Shown in pieces: positions 26,563 to 35,801 of a DNA stretch of 64,000 nt. The first letter of the stretch is position 1. Each line of letters begins with the position of its first letter. The notes under the pieces are model-generated. The model searched no databases and was not told the origin of the DNA. It worked only from the letters and a program-made list of their open reading frames with translations. The translations under genes and the position numbers were made by a program. Source of the stretch: JAIOSF01 sp047159865 (GTDB lineage Bacteria > Campylobacterota > Campylobacteria > Campylobacterales > Arcobacteraceae); NCBI RefSeq assembly GCF_047159865.1, contig NZ_AP038804.1, forward strand, positions 1 to 64,000. The letters are read 5' to 3'.

Positions 26563-27372
26563 ATGCAACAAGATAATCTAACCACTACAAAAATAATGGG
26601 TATCATCAATGCAAACAATGATAGTTTTTATGAAGGTAGTCGCTTCAAAGGTTTAGATGCAATAGAAAAAATAAACTCACTGATACAAGATGGTGCACAA
26701 ATCATTGATATAGGTGGAGTTTCAACAAAACCTGGTAGCCTTCCAATTTCACAAGATGAAGAGTTACAAAGAATCAAACCAATTTGTGATCTTATTTTCA
26801 AAGAAAAGATTTATGAAAAAGTTACTTTGAGTATAGATAGTTATACACCAAAAGTTATAGAATATGCTTTAAAATCTGGTTTTACCATAGTCAATGATAT
26901 TACAGGGTTACAAAATGATGAAGTGGTAAAAATCACTGCAAAATATAATGCAACGGTCATCATTATGCATATGCAAGGAGAACCTCAAAATATGCAAGTA
27001 AATCCAACATATAAGGATGTAGTTTCAGAAGTACATCAGTTTTTTACAAAACAAATACAAAAAGCTACACAATTTGGTATAAAAAATATTATACTAGATG
27101 TTGGAATTGGTTTTGGAAAATCACTTGAACATAATTTATCACTTCTAAAAAATATGGATTCATTTTTAGACTTAGATTGTGAAATTCTTATTGCTGCTAG
27201 TAGAAAATCGATGATTGATAAAATCACACCATCATCTATCAACGAAAGATTAAGTGGAACACTGGCTATTCATTTAGATAGTGTAAGAAGAGGAGCTTCA
27301 CTCGTAAGGTGCCATGATGTAAAAGAACATCACCAAGCCCTTAAAGTACAAGAGGCTATTGATAATATATAA
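26563..27372 (+). CDS. folP: Dihydropteroate synthase
   Basis: FolP condenses para-aminobenzoate with dihydropterin pyrophosphate in folate synthesis. It is the usual sulfonamide target. The 269-residue protein shows MGIINANNDSFYEGSRF (the family usually has NVTPDSF, so this loop is divergent), IDIGGVSTKPG, NDITGLQNDE, the KSMI loop and a C-terminal GASLVRCHDV. It ends 2 bp before convergent dapE. The altered N-terminal loop lies beside the p-aminobenzoate/sulfonamide site, so it may affect drug binding, which I infer only. Confidence 0.9.
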   Translation: MQQDNLTTTKIMGIINANNDSFYEGSRFKGLDAIEKINSLIQDGAQIIDIGGVSTKPGSLPISQDEELQRIKPICDLIFKEKIYEKVTLSIDSYTPKVIEYALKSGFTIVNDITGLQNDEVVKITAKYNATVIIMHMQGEPQNMQVNPTYKDVVSEVHQFFTKQIQKATQFGIKNIILDVGIGFGKSLEHNLSLLKNMDSFLDLDCEILIAASRKSMIDKITPSSINERLSGTLAIHLDSVRRGASLVRCHDVKEHHQALKVQEAIDNI

Positions 27373-27374
27373 CC

Positions 27375-28475
27375 TTACCAAGTCTTTATAATATTTTCAA
27401 ATACCTCTGCTAATTTTTCAACCTCTTTTACTGTTGTTCTTTCATTTATAGCATGAATTGTGTCATTTTTCACACCAAATTCAACTGTAGGAATTTTAAA
27501 CTGCCCAAATAATCTTGCATCGCTCGTACCACCTGCTGTACTTAACTTTGTGTTCATATTACAAATTGATTGAATACTGTTTTGCATCACTTTTACTACT
27601 TTTGTATCTTCATTCGTTACAAAAGGATACGAACCTTGGGTTAATCGTAAAGTATAATCTAAATCTTGAAATTTTTCTGCTATAAATTTTGTAATAGATT
27701 CTTGATTTGTTTTTGTAGAGTTTCTAACATTAAACATCATATTGAGTTTATTTGGTGTTACATTTGTTACTTCCATACCCGATCGTATATCTGTTATGAT
27801 AAATTTACTAGGTGAAAAAAACTCATCTCCATTATCTAAATTGTATCCTGCAACTTGAGGAAGAATTGGGGATACTAAATGTACTGGATTTATAGCTTTT
27901 TCAGGATATGCAGCATGTCCTTGTTTTCCTTTTACCTCTAAATAACCATTGATACTTCCTCTTCGTCCTACTTTGATGGCATCGCCAAATACCTCTTCAC
28001 ATGTTGGCTCAGCAACTATAGCAGAACTAGGTAAAAAGTTTTTTTCTTTTAAATACTCCAAAACTTTAATAGTGCCATAAGTTCCTTCACCCTCTTCATC
28101 AGAAGTAAGTAAAATAGATAAAGTTCCATTAAAATTTGTAGCGTTTTTACACGCATATAAAAAACTAGCAACACCACTTTTCATATCTTGTGCACCTCTT
28201 GCTGTTATAACTCCATCTATAACTTCAGCAGCAAAAGGATCAACGCTCCATCCCTCACCTGTAGGTACAACATCTACATGTCCTGCAAAACAAAGATGTT
28301 CTTCACTTTCAGTAAACTTTTTATAATAAAATCTATTTGTTACATCTTCTATATCTAATTTTATACATTGCCAAGTATCCCCTAAATATTCATCGATAAA
28401 ATCATATATTCCTGCATCATCAGGAGTTATAGATTTGTATTGTAAAAGCTTTTGAAATAATGGTATAATTTTCAT
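27375..28475 (-). CDS. dapE: Succinyl-diaminopimelate desuccinylase
   Basis: DapE frees LL-diaminopimelate from its N-succinyl form on the lysine and peptidoglycan route. The 366-residue M20-family protein has metal ligands in FAGHVDVVPTGEGW (His66, with Asp68), ARGAQDMKSG (Asp97) and TSDEEGEG (Glu127/Glu128), plus the dimerisation lid domain and the C-terminal TAGGTSDARL. Convergent folP ends 2 bp away with no hairpin between. DapE and lysC in the same stretch serve one pathway, on opposite strands. Confidence 0.95.
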   Translation of the reverse strand: MKIIPLFQKLLQYKSITPDDAGIYDFIDEYLGDTWQCIKLDIEDVTNRFYYKKFTESEEHLCFAGHVDVVPTGEGWSVDPFAAEVIDGVITARGAQDMKSGVASFLYACKNATNFNGTLSILLTSDEEGEGTYGTIKVLEYLKEKNFLPSSAIVAEPTCEEVFGDAIKVGRRGSINGYLEVKGKQGHAAYPEKAINPVHLVSPILPQVAGYNLDNGDEFFSPSKFIITDIRSGMEVTNVTPNKLNMMFNVRNSTKTNQESITKFIAEKFQDLDYTLRLTQGSYPFVTNEDTKVVKVMQNSIQSICNMNTKLSTAGGTSDARLFGQFKIPTVEFGVKNDTIHAINERTTVKEVEKLAEVFENIIKTW

Positions 28476-28550
28476 AGATATCCTATTTTATTTTTTGGTA
28501 ATTTTAGCTAAACTAAACTTTTAATATTAAAATATAAGGGAATTAAATAC

Positions 28551-28889
28551 ATGAATTTAGAAATAACACCTGAAGTAATAGCATCTCAACTAGAAATAGG
28601 AAAAACAGAAGCTAGCTTAAAGCAAATAGAAATAAATATTAACAATACGAAAAATTTTGATAGTTTTTCAAAACATATAATTAGCTTAAATGATAAACTA
28701 AAACATATGAATGCATATGTTGGATTATCAAATAAAGAATCATATTTTAAAATAAAATGTGATGAACAAGGTGTTAAAGAGATTGAAAAGGAATTTTTAG
28801 AAGTAGTTGAACACTGGAGTAAAAAGTACCAAGTAGAACTTAAACAACTTAATAATAAAAATATTTTTTATATTATAGGGAAAAACTAG
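28551..28889 (+). CDS. Hypothetical protein, 112 residues
   Basis: I do not recognise a family. The protein is charged and mostly helical at the N terminus, with a beta-rich middle (SYFKIKCDEQG) and one cysteine. No signal peptide or membrane helix is present. It has a good ribosome site (AAGGGA) before the ATG and its own strong terminator whose loop contains the stop codon. It diverges from dapE and converges on the carbonic-anhydrase-like gene. Its self-contained unit argues that it is a real gene. Confidence 0.7.
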   Translation: MNLEITPEVIASQLEIGKTEASLKQIEININNTKNFDSFSKHIISLNDKLKHMNAYVGLSNKESYFKIKCDEQGVKEIEKEFLEVVEHWSKKYQVELKQLNNKNIFYIIGKN

Positions 28890-28904
28890 TTTTCCCTATA
28901 ATAT
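28870..28904. terminator. Bidirectional terminator (15-bp perfect stem)
   Basis: Bases 28870-28884 and 28890-28904 form a perfect 15-bp inverted repeat with a 5-nt loop. The stop codon of the 112-residue gene (28887-28889) spans the loop. It abuts the end of the minus-strand gene at 28905, so it can stop both convergent transcripts. Confidence 0.85.
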
Positions 28905-29435
28905 TTAAGGGTTTAAATAGTCATTTTTATAATCTACATATAACAAAGCATGATTTTTCAATGCTATAACATTTGACTCATCAAGAGTTTTCACAACTGT
29001 TGCTGGGCTTCCCATAATAAGACTTTTTGGTGGAAAAGTTTTATTTGCTGTTACAAGTGAATTTGCACCAACAATACTCCCTTCACCAATAACAGCTCCA
29101 TCCAAAATAGTAGCACTCATTCCTATTAAACAATTATTTTCAATTGTACAGCCATGAAGCATAACTTTATGACCAACAGTTACATCATCTCCAATAATTG
29201 TAGCATTCCCGTTCATATTTGCTTCTGGTTCTTCGTGTGTTACATGAATCATAGAAAGGTCTTGAATATTAGTTCTTTTCCCTATTCTAATTTTATTAAC
29301 ATCACCTCGAACAACACATCCAAACCAAATAGAGCTATCTTTTCCTAATTTTACATTACCAATAACATCAGCACTACTTGCAACCCAAGCAGACTTTTTT
29401 ATTTTTGGAAACCATTTTTTAAATTTATGTAACAT
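28905..29435 (-). CDS. Gamma-class carbonic anhydrase-like hexapeptide-repeat protein
   Basis: This 176-residue protein is a left-handed beta-helix made of hexapeptide repeats. Candidate zinc ligands are His64/His67 (IHVTHEEP), His89 and His94 (VGHKVMLHG), at the gamma carbonic anhydrase (YrdA/PaaY/CaiE-like) spacing. The C-terminal segment SLIMGSPATVVK is also characteristic. Many members of this family have no measurable hydratase activity, so the reaction is uncertain. A good AAGGGA site precedes the ATG. It is likely a monocistronic gene. Confidence 0.9.
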   Translation of the reverse strand: MLHKFKKWFPKIKKSAWVASSADVIGNVKLGKDSSIWFGCVVRGDVNKIRIGKRTNIQDLSMIHVTHEEPEANMNGNATIIGDDVTVGHKVMLHGCTIENNCLIGMSATILDGAVIGEGSIVGANSLVTANKTFPPKSLIMGSPATVVKTLDESNVIALKNHALLYVDYKNDYLNP

Positions 29436-29595
29436 TTTTTTCCCTTTGAATATTAATTATTTATATTATTTTAACATGAGATTCATTTATAAACAAGCGA
29501 AGATTCAACACTCATTATCGATTACTTTTACTACCACAGCAAGATTTAAACTTATCTGAATAAAATAATGTAATTTATTACAAGGAATATAGCTA

Positions 29596-30891
29596 ATGAC
29601 AGACCGACTTCGGACAATACACAGATTTATAAAAGATGAATCATTTAGTGGGGTTCTTTTATTTATTGCCACACTTGCTGCTGTTATGATTGCAAACTCT
29701 GCATTGAGTTCAGTCTATTTTGATTTATGGAACACACCACTTGGGGTTACTCTTGGCAATCATACAATATCAATGGATTTAACACATTGGATCGATGATG
29801 GATTGATGGCACTTTTTTTCCTTATGGTTGGACTAGAAATTAAAAGAGAACTTTTAATAGGTGAATTATCATCTGTTTCAAAAGCAAGTTTTCCCATTAT
29901 TGCTGCAATTGGAGGGATGGCTATACCTGCTTTAGTTTATATCGGATTAAATCCTACTAATCCTCTTGGTTTTGGTATACCAATGGCAACAGATATTGCT
30001 TTTGCGCTAGGAATATTGATGCTTTTAGGAAAAAGAGTAAATCCTGCTTTAAAACTTTTTTTAGTAGCACTTGCTGTTGTTGATGACTTAGGAGCTGTAT
30101 TAATTGTTGCAACAGTTTATACAAGTGAAATCCATACAGAATACTTTTTACATGCGGGAATCGTTTATGCGTTTATTTGGATACTGAACTACAAAAAAGT
30201 AACTTCACTTATCCCTTATTTACTTGCAGGTATTGCATTGTGGATATTTGTACATTCTATTGGTATTCATGCAACTATTGCAGGTGTATTATTAGCTTTT
30301 GCGATCCCTATATCATCTAAAGTAGATGAGAAAAAATTTATTGACTACACTCAAACATCATTACAGGAGTTTGAAAATAATATAGATAACAAAGCTACTT
30401 TAAATCATTCTCAAATTGAGGCACTTGATAGAATTGCACACAATTATGATAAAGTACAAAATCCACTTCTAAAACTTGAGCATCAACTCCACGGTTTTTC
30501 TGCATTTTTTATTATGCCTTTATTTGCATTTTCGAATGCCGGAGTAGTTTTAAACTTTGGCGCTGTTTCTGAACATTTGATGATAGTTTTAGGTGTTGTA
30601 CTGGGATTAATAATAGGAAAGCCTATAGGTATTTTTGGATTTACATATCTTGCAACAAAGCTTAACATAGTAAAAAAACCCGATAATTTAAGTTGGGCTG
30701 AGATCATTGCTGTAGGTTTTTTAGGTGGTATTGGATTTACTATGTCAATTTTTATAACACAACTAGCATTTTTAGATGCAGCTATGATAGATGCTGTAAA
30801 ACTAGGAATTTTTGTAGCCTCATTTATTGCAGGTACTATAGGTGTCTTATTTATATTAAAAATACCAAAAGAAAAAAGTGAGAATATATAA
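29596..30891 (+). CDS. nhaA: Na+/H+ antiporter NhaA
   Basis: NhaA exports sodium in exchange for protons. The 431-residue protein has about 12 membrane helices, and the signature ALAVVDDLGAVLIVA contains the two adjacent aspartates that bind the ion. MATDIAFALGIL and the C-terminal GFLGGIGFTMSIFI are also present. A hydrophilic loop at about residues 245-290 (Glu/Asn/His-rich) is longer than in E. coli. It shares one base with the next gene (TAATG), so the two antiporters are co-translated. The pair suggests a saline habitat. Confidence 0.95.
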   Translation: MTDRLRTIHRFIKDESFSGVLLFIATLAAVMIANSALSSVYFDLWNTPLGVTLGNHTISMDLTHWIDDGLMALFFLMVGLEIKRELLIGELSSVSKASFPIIAAIGGMAIPALVYIGLNPTNPLGFGIPMATDIAFALGILMLLGKRVNPALKLFLVALAVVDDLGAVLIVATVYTSEIHTEYFLHAGIVYAFIWILNYKKVTSLIPYLLAGIALWIFVHSIGIHATIAGVLLAFAIPISSKVDEKKFIDYTQTSLQEFENNIDNKATLNHSQIEALDRIAHNYDKVQNPLLKLEHQLHGFSAFFIMPLFAFSNAGVVLNFGAVSEHLMIVLGVVLGLIIGKPIGIFGFTYLATKLNIVKKPDNLSWAEIIAVGFLGGIGFTMSIFITQLAFLDAAMIDAVKLGIFVASFIAGTIGVLFILKIPKEKSENI

Positions 30892-32495
30892 TGGATTTAT
30901 TAGCAATTATAGTTTTTACCCTTTTCATTTCACTAGTGCTTAATGTTATTTTAAAAAAGATTCATCTTCCTACCATTATAGGTTATATAATTACAGGAAC
31001 AATTATCGCCTATACATTTGGATTGCATAGTGCTGTTAATAACCATACTTTACAAGAGATTGCAGAGTTTGGTGTTGTTTTTTTAATGTTTACAATTGGT
31101 CTTGAATTTTCTATTGAACATCTCAAAAGAATGAAAAATGAAGTATTTGTAACAGGAACTTTACAAATTGTAATTACAGCAGCTATTGTATATCTTATGG
31201 CTTATTACATATTTGACATTGAACAGCAGGTTTCATTTATTATCTCTTTAGCTATTGCATTATCTTCTACAGCTATTGTTTTAAAAACATTTAATGAAAC
31301 AGGCGAAATAAATAAAAGATATGGCCAAAGAAGTTTAGGAATTTTGATTATGCAAGATATTGCAGTTATTCCTATTTTATTAGTTATTGGTTTTTTAAGT
31401 AATGACAATAGTGAAGTATCAGAATTAATAATAAGAATGGCTATAAGTGCAGTAGTTTTACTAGCATTGCTTTGGATAATTGGGAAATACCTTTTAGAGC
31501 CATTTTTTGATCAAATTGTAAAAACTAATTCAGATGAACTTTTTGTCGGAACTATCCTTTTTTTAGCAATTGGAGCTTCTTATTTAGCACATGCTTTAGG
31601 ATTTTCTTTCTCTCTAGGTGCATTTATAGCTGGTATGTTGATTGCAGAAACAAAATATAAACATCAAGCCGAAGCTGATCTTATTCCATTTAGAGATATA
31701 TTACTAGGAATATTTTTTATTACAGTAGGGATGCAAATACAATTTGATATCATATATGAATATATTTTTATCATATTTGCTTTATTAATTGCTGTTATGG
31801 TATTGAAATTTATTATTATTTTTTCAATTGTTAGAGTTAACGAAAGTAAAAGAATCTCTATTAAAACAGCATTAAGTTTAGTTCAAGTTGGAGAGTTTTC
31901 ACTTGCACTTTTAGAGCTTGCTCGTTCAAATTCACTGATTGGTCCTCCGTATGGTCAGGTGATGATTGTAACAATTGTCTTTTCTATGATAATTACCCCT
32001 ATTATTTTAAAAAATCTATCAAGTATTGTAGATTTTTTTACAAAAAATAATAATGAAGAGCCTTTAGAGGTCAATTCATCTCCTATTGAAGGGCATACAG
32101 TTATTTTAGGTTTTGGAGAATTTGGACGAAATATAGCACACACTTTAAAAGACAATGGGCAACTTTATATCTCAATTGAAAACAATATCGAAATATACCA
32201 TCGTGCAAAAGCTATGGATGAACCTATAGTATTTGGAAATGCAACAAACAAAGAGATTTTGAAAAGTGTCAATATAGCACAAGCCCAATACATCATTGTT
32301 GCTATTGATAATCCGAAAAAACTGTATGGTGTATGTGAAACATTAAAAAAATATGTATCAATTCATAAAATTATTGCAAAAATACATACAAGTGATCAAA
32401 AAGAAGAGCTAGTAAATTTAGGTATACAACATATTATTATAGAAAATGAGTTAGCTAGTAATTGCGTTAGTGAACTTATATTTCAACACAAATAA
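30891..32495 (+). CDS. Kef-type cation/proton antiporter with TrkA-N domain
   Basis: The 534-residue protein has 12-13 membrane helices of the monovalent cation:proton antiporter-2 family (about residues 1-380, with IALSSTAIVLKTF and GFSFSLGAFIAGMLIAE). A cytoplasmic Rossmann-type TrkA-N domain follows (about 400-530) with the dinucleotide-binding VILGFGEFGRNIA. This matches KefB/KefC-like or YbaL-like proteins. The ion and the regulator (glutathione adducts, NAD(H)) cannot be read from the sequence. It starts on the nhaA stop codon. Confidence 0.9.
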   Translation: MDLLAIIVFTLFISLVLNVILKKIHLPTIIGYIITGTIIAYTFGLHSAVNNHTLQEIAEFGVVFLMFTIGLEFSIEHLKRMKNEVFVTGTLQIVITAAIVYLMAYYIFDIEQQVSFIISLAIALSSTAIVLKTFNETGEINKRYGQRSLGILIMQDIAVIPILLVIGFLSNDNSEVSELIIRMAISAVVLLALLWIIGKYLLEPFFDQIVKTNSDELFVGTILFLAIGASYLAHALGFSFSLGAFIAGMLIAETKYKHQAEADLIPFRDILLGIFFITVGMQIQFDIIYEYIFIIFALLIAVMVLKFIIIFSIVRVNESKRISIKTALSLVQVGEFSLALLELARSNSLIGPPYGQVMIVTIVFSMIITPIILKNLSSIVDFFTKNNNEEPLEVNSSPIEGHTVILGFGEFGRNIAHTLKDNGQLYISIENNIEIYHRAKAMDEPIVFGNATNKEILKSVNIAQAQYIIVAIDNPKKLYGVCETLKKYVSIHKIIAKIHTSDQKEELVNLGIQHIIIENELASNCVSELIFQHK

Positions 32496-32580
32496 AAAGG
32501 TATTTTCAATTTTTTTGAACATACCACCAAAAGAACACTTTTAAATATTATAGTTTCTTAAATTAAATTAAGGAACTATT

Positions 32581-33921
32581 ATGAGTTATGCACAAAAAAG
32601 ATATTTGACATATTTTTTAATCACAGTTTTCATCATGGGTGTACCATTTATCACTATCGATGGAAATCATCTTCTACTTTTATCTTTCGAGAGATTACAG
32701 TTTCATTTTATTGGATATGCTTTTAATGTAAATGAGTTATTCATCATGCCATTTTTACTTATGCTTTTATTTATAGGTATATTTGCTGTTACATCAATGT
32801 TCGGTAGAGTTTGGTGTGGATGGGCCTGTCCTCAAACAATATTTAGAGTTATCTATCGTGATCTTATCGAAGGTACTATGCTCGATCTCACACGAATCAA
32901 AAATAAACAAAAGTTTGCCGACTTTTCAAAACCTATGAATCTGTTTAAAAAAGTTGTAGCTATAACTTTATGGAGTGTCATCTCGATTATTATCTCAACA
33001 AACTTTATTTTATATTTTGTAGCAAGTGAAGATTTCTTTGTATATATGCAAAATCCATCTGAACATATTTTTATGATAATTTTCATTTTAAGTATCGCAG
33101 GATTTTTAGTATTTGATATTTTAGTGATGAAAGAAAACTTCTGTCAATATGTTTGTCCTTACTCAAGAGTACAATCTGTTTTATATGATGATGACACAAA
33201 ACAAGTAGTTTATGATACAAATAGAGGTGGAGATATTTATACTAAAGGTGAAAAATCTATCTTTAATATCAAAGAGTGGTCAAATAACGAAGAGTGTACC
33301 ACTTGTGAAGCGTGTGTAAAAGTATGTCCTACTCATATAGATATACGAAAAGGTTTTCAGTTTGAGTGTATCAACTGTTTAGAGTGTTCTGATGCGTGTA
33401 CTACAGTTATGGGAAAACTTGGTAAAAAATCATTAATCAACTGGGGAAGTACAAATAGTGTTTTAAATAAAATTAATACAAAGTTTTTTACACAAAAGAA
33501 TATTATGTATGTAGTTGCAATTGTATTATCAATACTATTTACAATAGGATATGCTCAAAAGCAAGAGCCAATACTAGCACAACTCAATAAAACTACAAAA
33601 CTTTACAACATCAAAGATGGGGGAATTGTAACAAACAACTATGTTTTAACTATTAGAAATAATCAAAATAAACCTTATAGTTATAACCTTAGTCTTGATG
33701 ATGATAGATTTTTTGTAAAGAGATTTAAAACTAAAAGTATCAAACCAAATAAAGAGTCAAAATTTATCTTAATAGTTGGTTCCAAAACACGATTGGATTT
33801 GTCAGATACAAAAGTAACTGTATTGAAAATAAATATGAATATTTCAACAAAAGAAAATCCAGAACTAAAAATAAAAAGAGAACTCTCTTTTATCTATCCT
33901 AGAAATGATGCTGTAAAGTAA
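32581..33921 (+). CDS. ccoG: Cytochrome c oxidase accessory protein CcoG (FixG/RdxA-like)
   Basis: CcoG is a membrane iron-sulfur protein that helps copper delivery and assembly of cbb3-type cytochrome oxidase. The 446-residue protein has several membrane helices in the N-terminal half, a first cysteine group (GWACP near residue 83 and FCQYVCPYSR near 190), and two ferredoxin-type clusters, CTTCEACVKVCP and CINCLECSDAC. The C-terminal periplasmic immunoglobulin-like domain completes the FixG pattern. It is monocistronic between the antiporter pair and a hairpin terminator. The structural genes for cbb3 oxidase are not in this window. Confidence 0.93.
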   Translation: MSYAQKRYLTYFLITVFIMGVPFITIDGNHLLLLSFERLQFHFIGYAFNVNELFIMPFLLMLLFIGIFAVTSMFGRVWCGWACPQTIFRVIYRDLIEGTMLDLTRIKNKQKFADFSKPMNLFKKVVAITLWSVISIIISTNFILYFVASEDFFVYMQNPSEHIFMIIFILSIAGFLVFDILVMKENFCQYVCPYSRVQSVLYDDDTKQVVYDTNRGGDIYTKGEKSIFNIKEWSNNEECTTCEACVKVCPTHIDIRKGFQFECINCLECSDACTTVMGKLGKKSLINWGSTNSVLNKINTKFFTQKNIMYVVAIVLSILFTIGYAQKQEPILAQLNKTTKLYNIKDGGIVTNNYVLTIRNNQNKPYSYNLSLDDDRFFVKRFKTKSIKPNKESKFILIVGSKTRLDLSDTKVTVLKINMNISTKENPELKIKRELSFIYPRNDAVK

Positions 33922-33936
33922 GAATTAATAGCAGTG

Positions 33937-33964
33937 AAAAGAGAAGTATTTAAACTTCTCTTTT
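33937..33964. terminator. Terminator hairpin between convergent ccoG and nitrite/sulfite reductase
   Basis: An 11-bp perfect inverted repeat (33937-33947 with 33954-33964) has a 6-nt loop and is followed by a T-run on the plus strand and preceded by A-runs that serve the minus strand. It fits termination of ccoG and possibly of the opposing gene. Confidence 0.8.
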
Positions 33965-33990
33965 TATCGTTATTTTTTATAAAGGGAATA

Positions 33991-35565
33991 TTACTTCTCC
34001 AACTCCACCACATTTAAATACTCTTTAAATGAAGTCTGACCTAAATTGTCTTCACCGTATGAAGATATTAGTTTTCCTACGAAATCTACAAGGTTTGTAG
34101 CAGTTACTTTTACACCCGTTTTGTGTGCAAATCTACTCCCTTTTTCACCATGTAGTTGTCCACCTAAATGTACATCATACCCCTCTACTCTATTTCCATC
34201 TTCATCTCGCACTTTAGTACCAATAAATCCTATATCTGAAATCTGTGGATGAGAACATCCGTTTCCACATCCTGATATTGCCATAATAAGGTTTTCTTCA
34301 AAGTCTGGATGGTTCTCTTCTAGTTGTGTAACTACTTTTTTAGCAAACTCTTTTGTTTCAGTGATACCAAACTTACAAAACTGTATCCCTGTACATGACT
34401 GTAATCTTGCTCTAAATGGGCTAGGTTCATAAGGATAACCTAATGCATCTATCTCATCTGCAAGAGCTTGTACATCTTGTGTAGGTACACCATAGATGAT
34501 GAAGTTTTGAGTAGAAGTTAGTGCGAAACCTTTCACATTGTATTTATTACAAATATCACTTATAGCTTGGAAATCTTCCCCTGCTATTCTCCCTGAGTTT
34601 GTAGCAAAACCTACGAATGATTCGTTTTCTTGTTTTGCTTCATGGATACCAAAGTGATTTCTATTTTCAAAAGGTGTAATTTTTGGCTCTACTAGTCCCT
34701 CTTGTAGTTTATATCCAATTTTTTCTTCAATAGCATCTACAAATTTTTCAAGTCCCCACTCATTTACTAAGTGTCTTACTCTTGCTTTGTTTCTGTTTGC
34801 TCTATTTCCATTATCTCTAAAGATTTCAGCACAGGCTACAGTTACATCTTTTACTTGATTTTCTTTTACATATCTGTTTGCTCTGTATGCTATTTGTTTA
34901 GACTTAGATAAACCACCACCAACAGTAAGGTCAAATAATACTTCACCATCTTCAGTTTTAAATGCTGTAAAAGCTACATCTTGTACCTCATGAGAAGCTG
35001 TGTGTCTTCCACATCCTGAGATTCCTACTTTATATTTTCGTGGGAAGTTACAAAATCTATCATCATTTTGATCAAAATATGTATCTACCTCTTTTACCAA
35101 ATATGAGGCATCATATATCTCATCTGCTGCCATTCCTGCAACTGGTGAAGTCATAATAGGTCGTGGTCCATCTCCTGATGCCATTCTTGAAGTTAATCCT
35201 ACAGAGTCAAGAAGCTCTAAAATTGCTGGCATATCTTTTATTTCTATAAAGTGAAACTGTACATTTTGTCTATTTGTTAAATCTACAAGACCTTGTGCGT
35301 ACTCTTGACCTATTTTAGCTAAAACTGCTAATTGCTCTAGGTTTAGTTTTGCATCAACGATTTTAATTCTTTTCATAAAGTATTTTTTATCTTCTGTTTC
35401 ATCTTTATTGATGTGAGGATACATACCATACCATTTTAACAAACCGATATATTCCTCTTTTAAAGGGATACCCTCTTCGGCTTCTTTATAAATATCTTCT
35501 ATTACTTTTAGTGGGTTTCTTGAAGCTTTTAATACTTCTAATGCTGATAATTCTTTTTGGACCAT
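33991..35565 (-). CDS. Nitrite/sulfite reductase, siroheme and [4Fe-4S] protein
   Basis: This 524-residue protein has the two-repeat ferredoxin-dependent nitrite/sulfite reductase fold. The siroheme/[4Fe-4S] ligands are Cys391 and Cys397 (SCTGIQFCKFG) and Cys433 and Cys437 (SGCGNGCSHP), the Cys-x5-Cys and Cys-x3-Cys spacing of the family. Substrate-site basic residues are in NRQNVQFHF and KYKVGISGCGRH. The length, and the lack of a flavin domain, match assimilatory ferredoxin-type enzymes. Nitrite versus sulfite cannot be decided from sequence alone. There is no adjacent nitrate, cys or ferredoxin gene. A TCTCCT complement before the ATG gives a strong ribosome site. Confidence 0.88.
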   Translation of the reverse strand: MVQKELSALEVLKASRNPLKVIEDIYKEAEEGIPLKEEYIGLLKWYGMYPHINKDETEDKKYFMKRIKIVDAKLNLEQLAVLAKIGQEYAQGLVDLTNRQNVQFHFIEIKDMPAILELLDSVGLTSRMASGDGPRPIMTSPVAGMAADEIYDASYLVKEVDTYFDQNDDRFCNFPRKYKVGISGCGRHTASHEVQDVAFTAFKTEDGEVLFDLTVGGGLSKSKQIAYRANRYVKENQVKDVTVACAEIFRDNGNRANRNKARVRHLVNEWGLEKFVDAIEEKIGYKLQEGLVEPKITPFENRNHFGIHEAKQENESFVGFATNSGRIAGEDFQAISDICNKYNVKGFALTSTQNFIIYGVPTQDVQALADEIDALGYPYEPSPFRARLQSCTGIQFCKFGITETKEFAKKVVTQLEENHPDFEENLIMAISGCGNGCSHPQISDIGFIGTKVRDEDGNRVEGYDVHLGGQLHGEKGSRFAHKTGVKVTATNLVDFVGKLISSYGEDNLGQTSFKEYLNVVELEK

Positions 35566-35801
35566 GTTATTCTCCTATATTTTACTCAAGATTACTTATC
35601 TATTTTAATGACATTATATACTCAATATCCTAAAAATTTTAATCACGACTTTTTTAATAAAGAATAAAAACACGATTAAATATAATAATTAATTATTTTT
35701 AATATAATTTTCACTATTTTTTTATTTACCGTGTATCTTTAAAGGCAATTGTGGATAAAATCCCCTTCCAAAAAAAATATGCAATCAAAATAAGGAAGAA
35801 A

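Noticed and set aside
35751..35801. GTG start for the orphan gene, 17 codons upstream
   Set aside because: No ribosome site precedes it, whereas AAGGA stands before the ATG at 35802.
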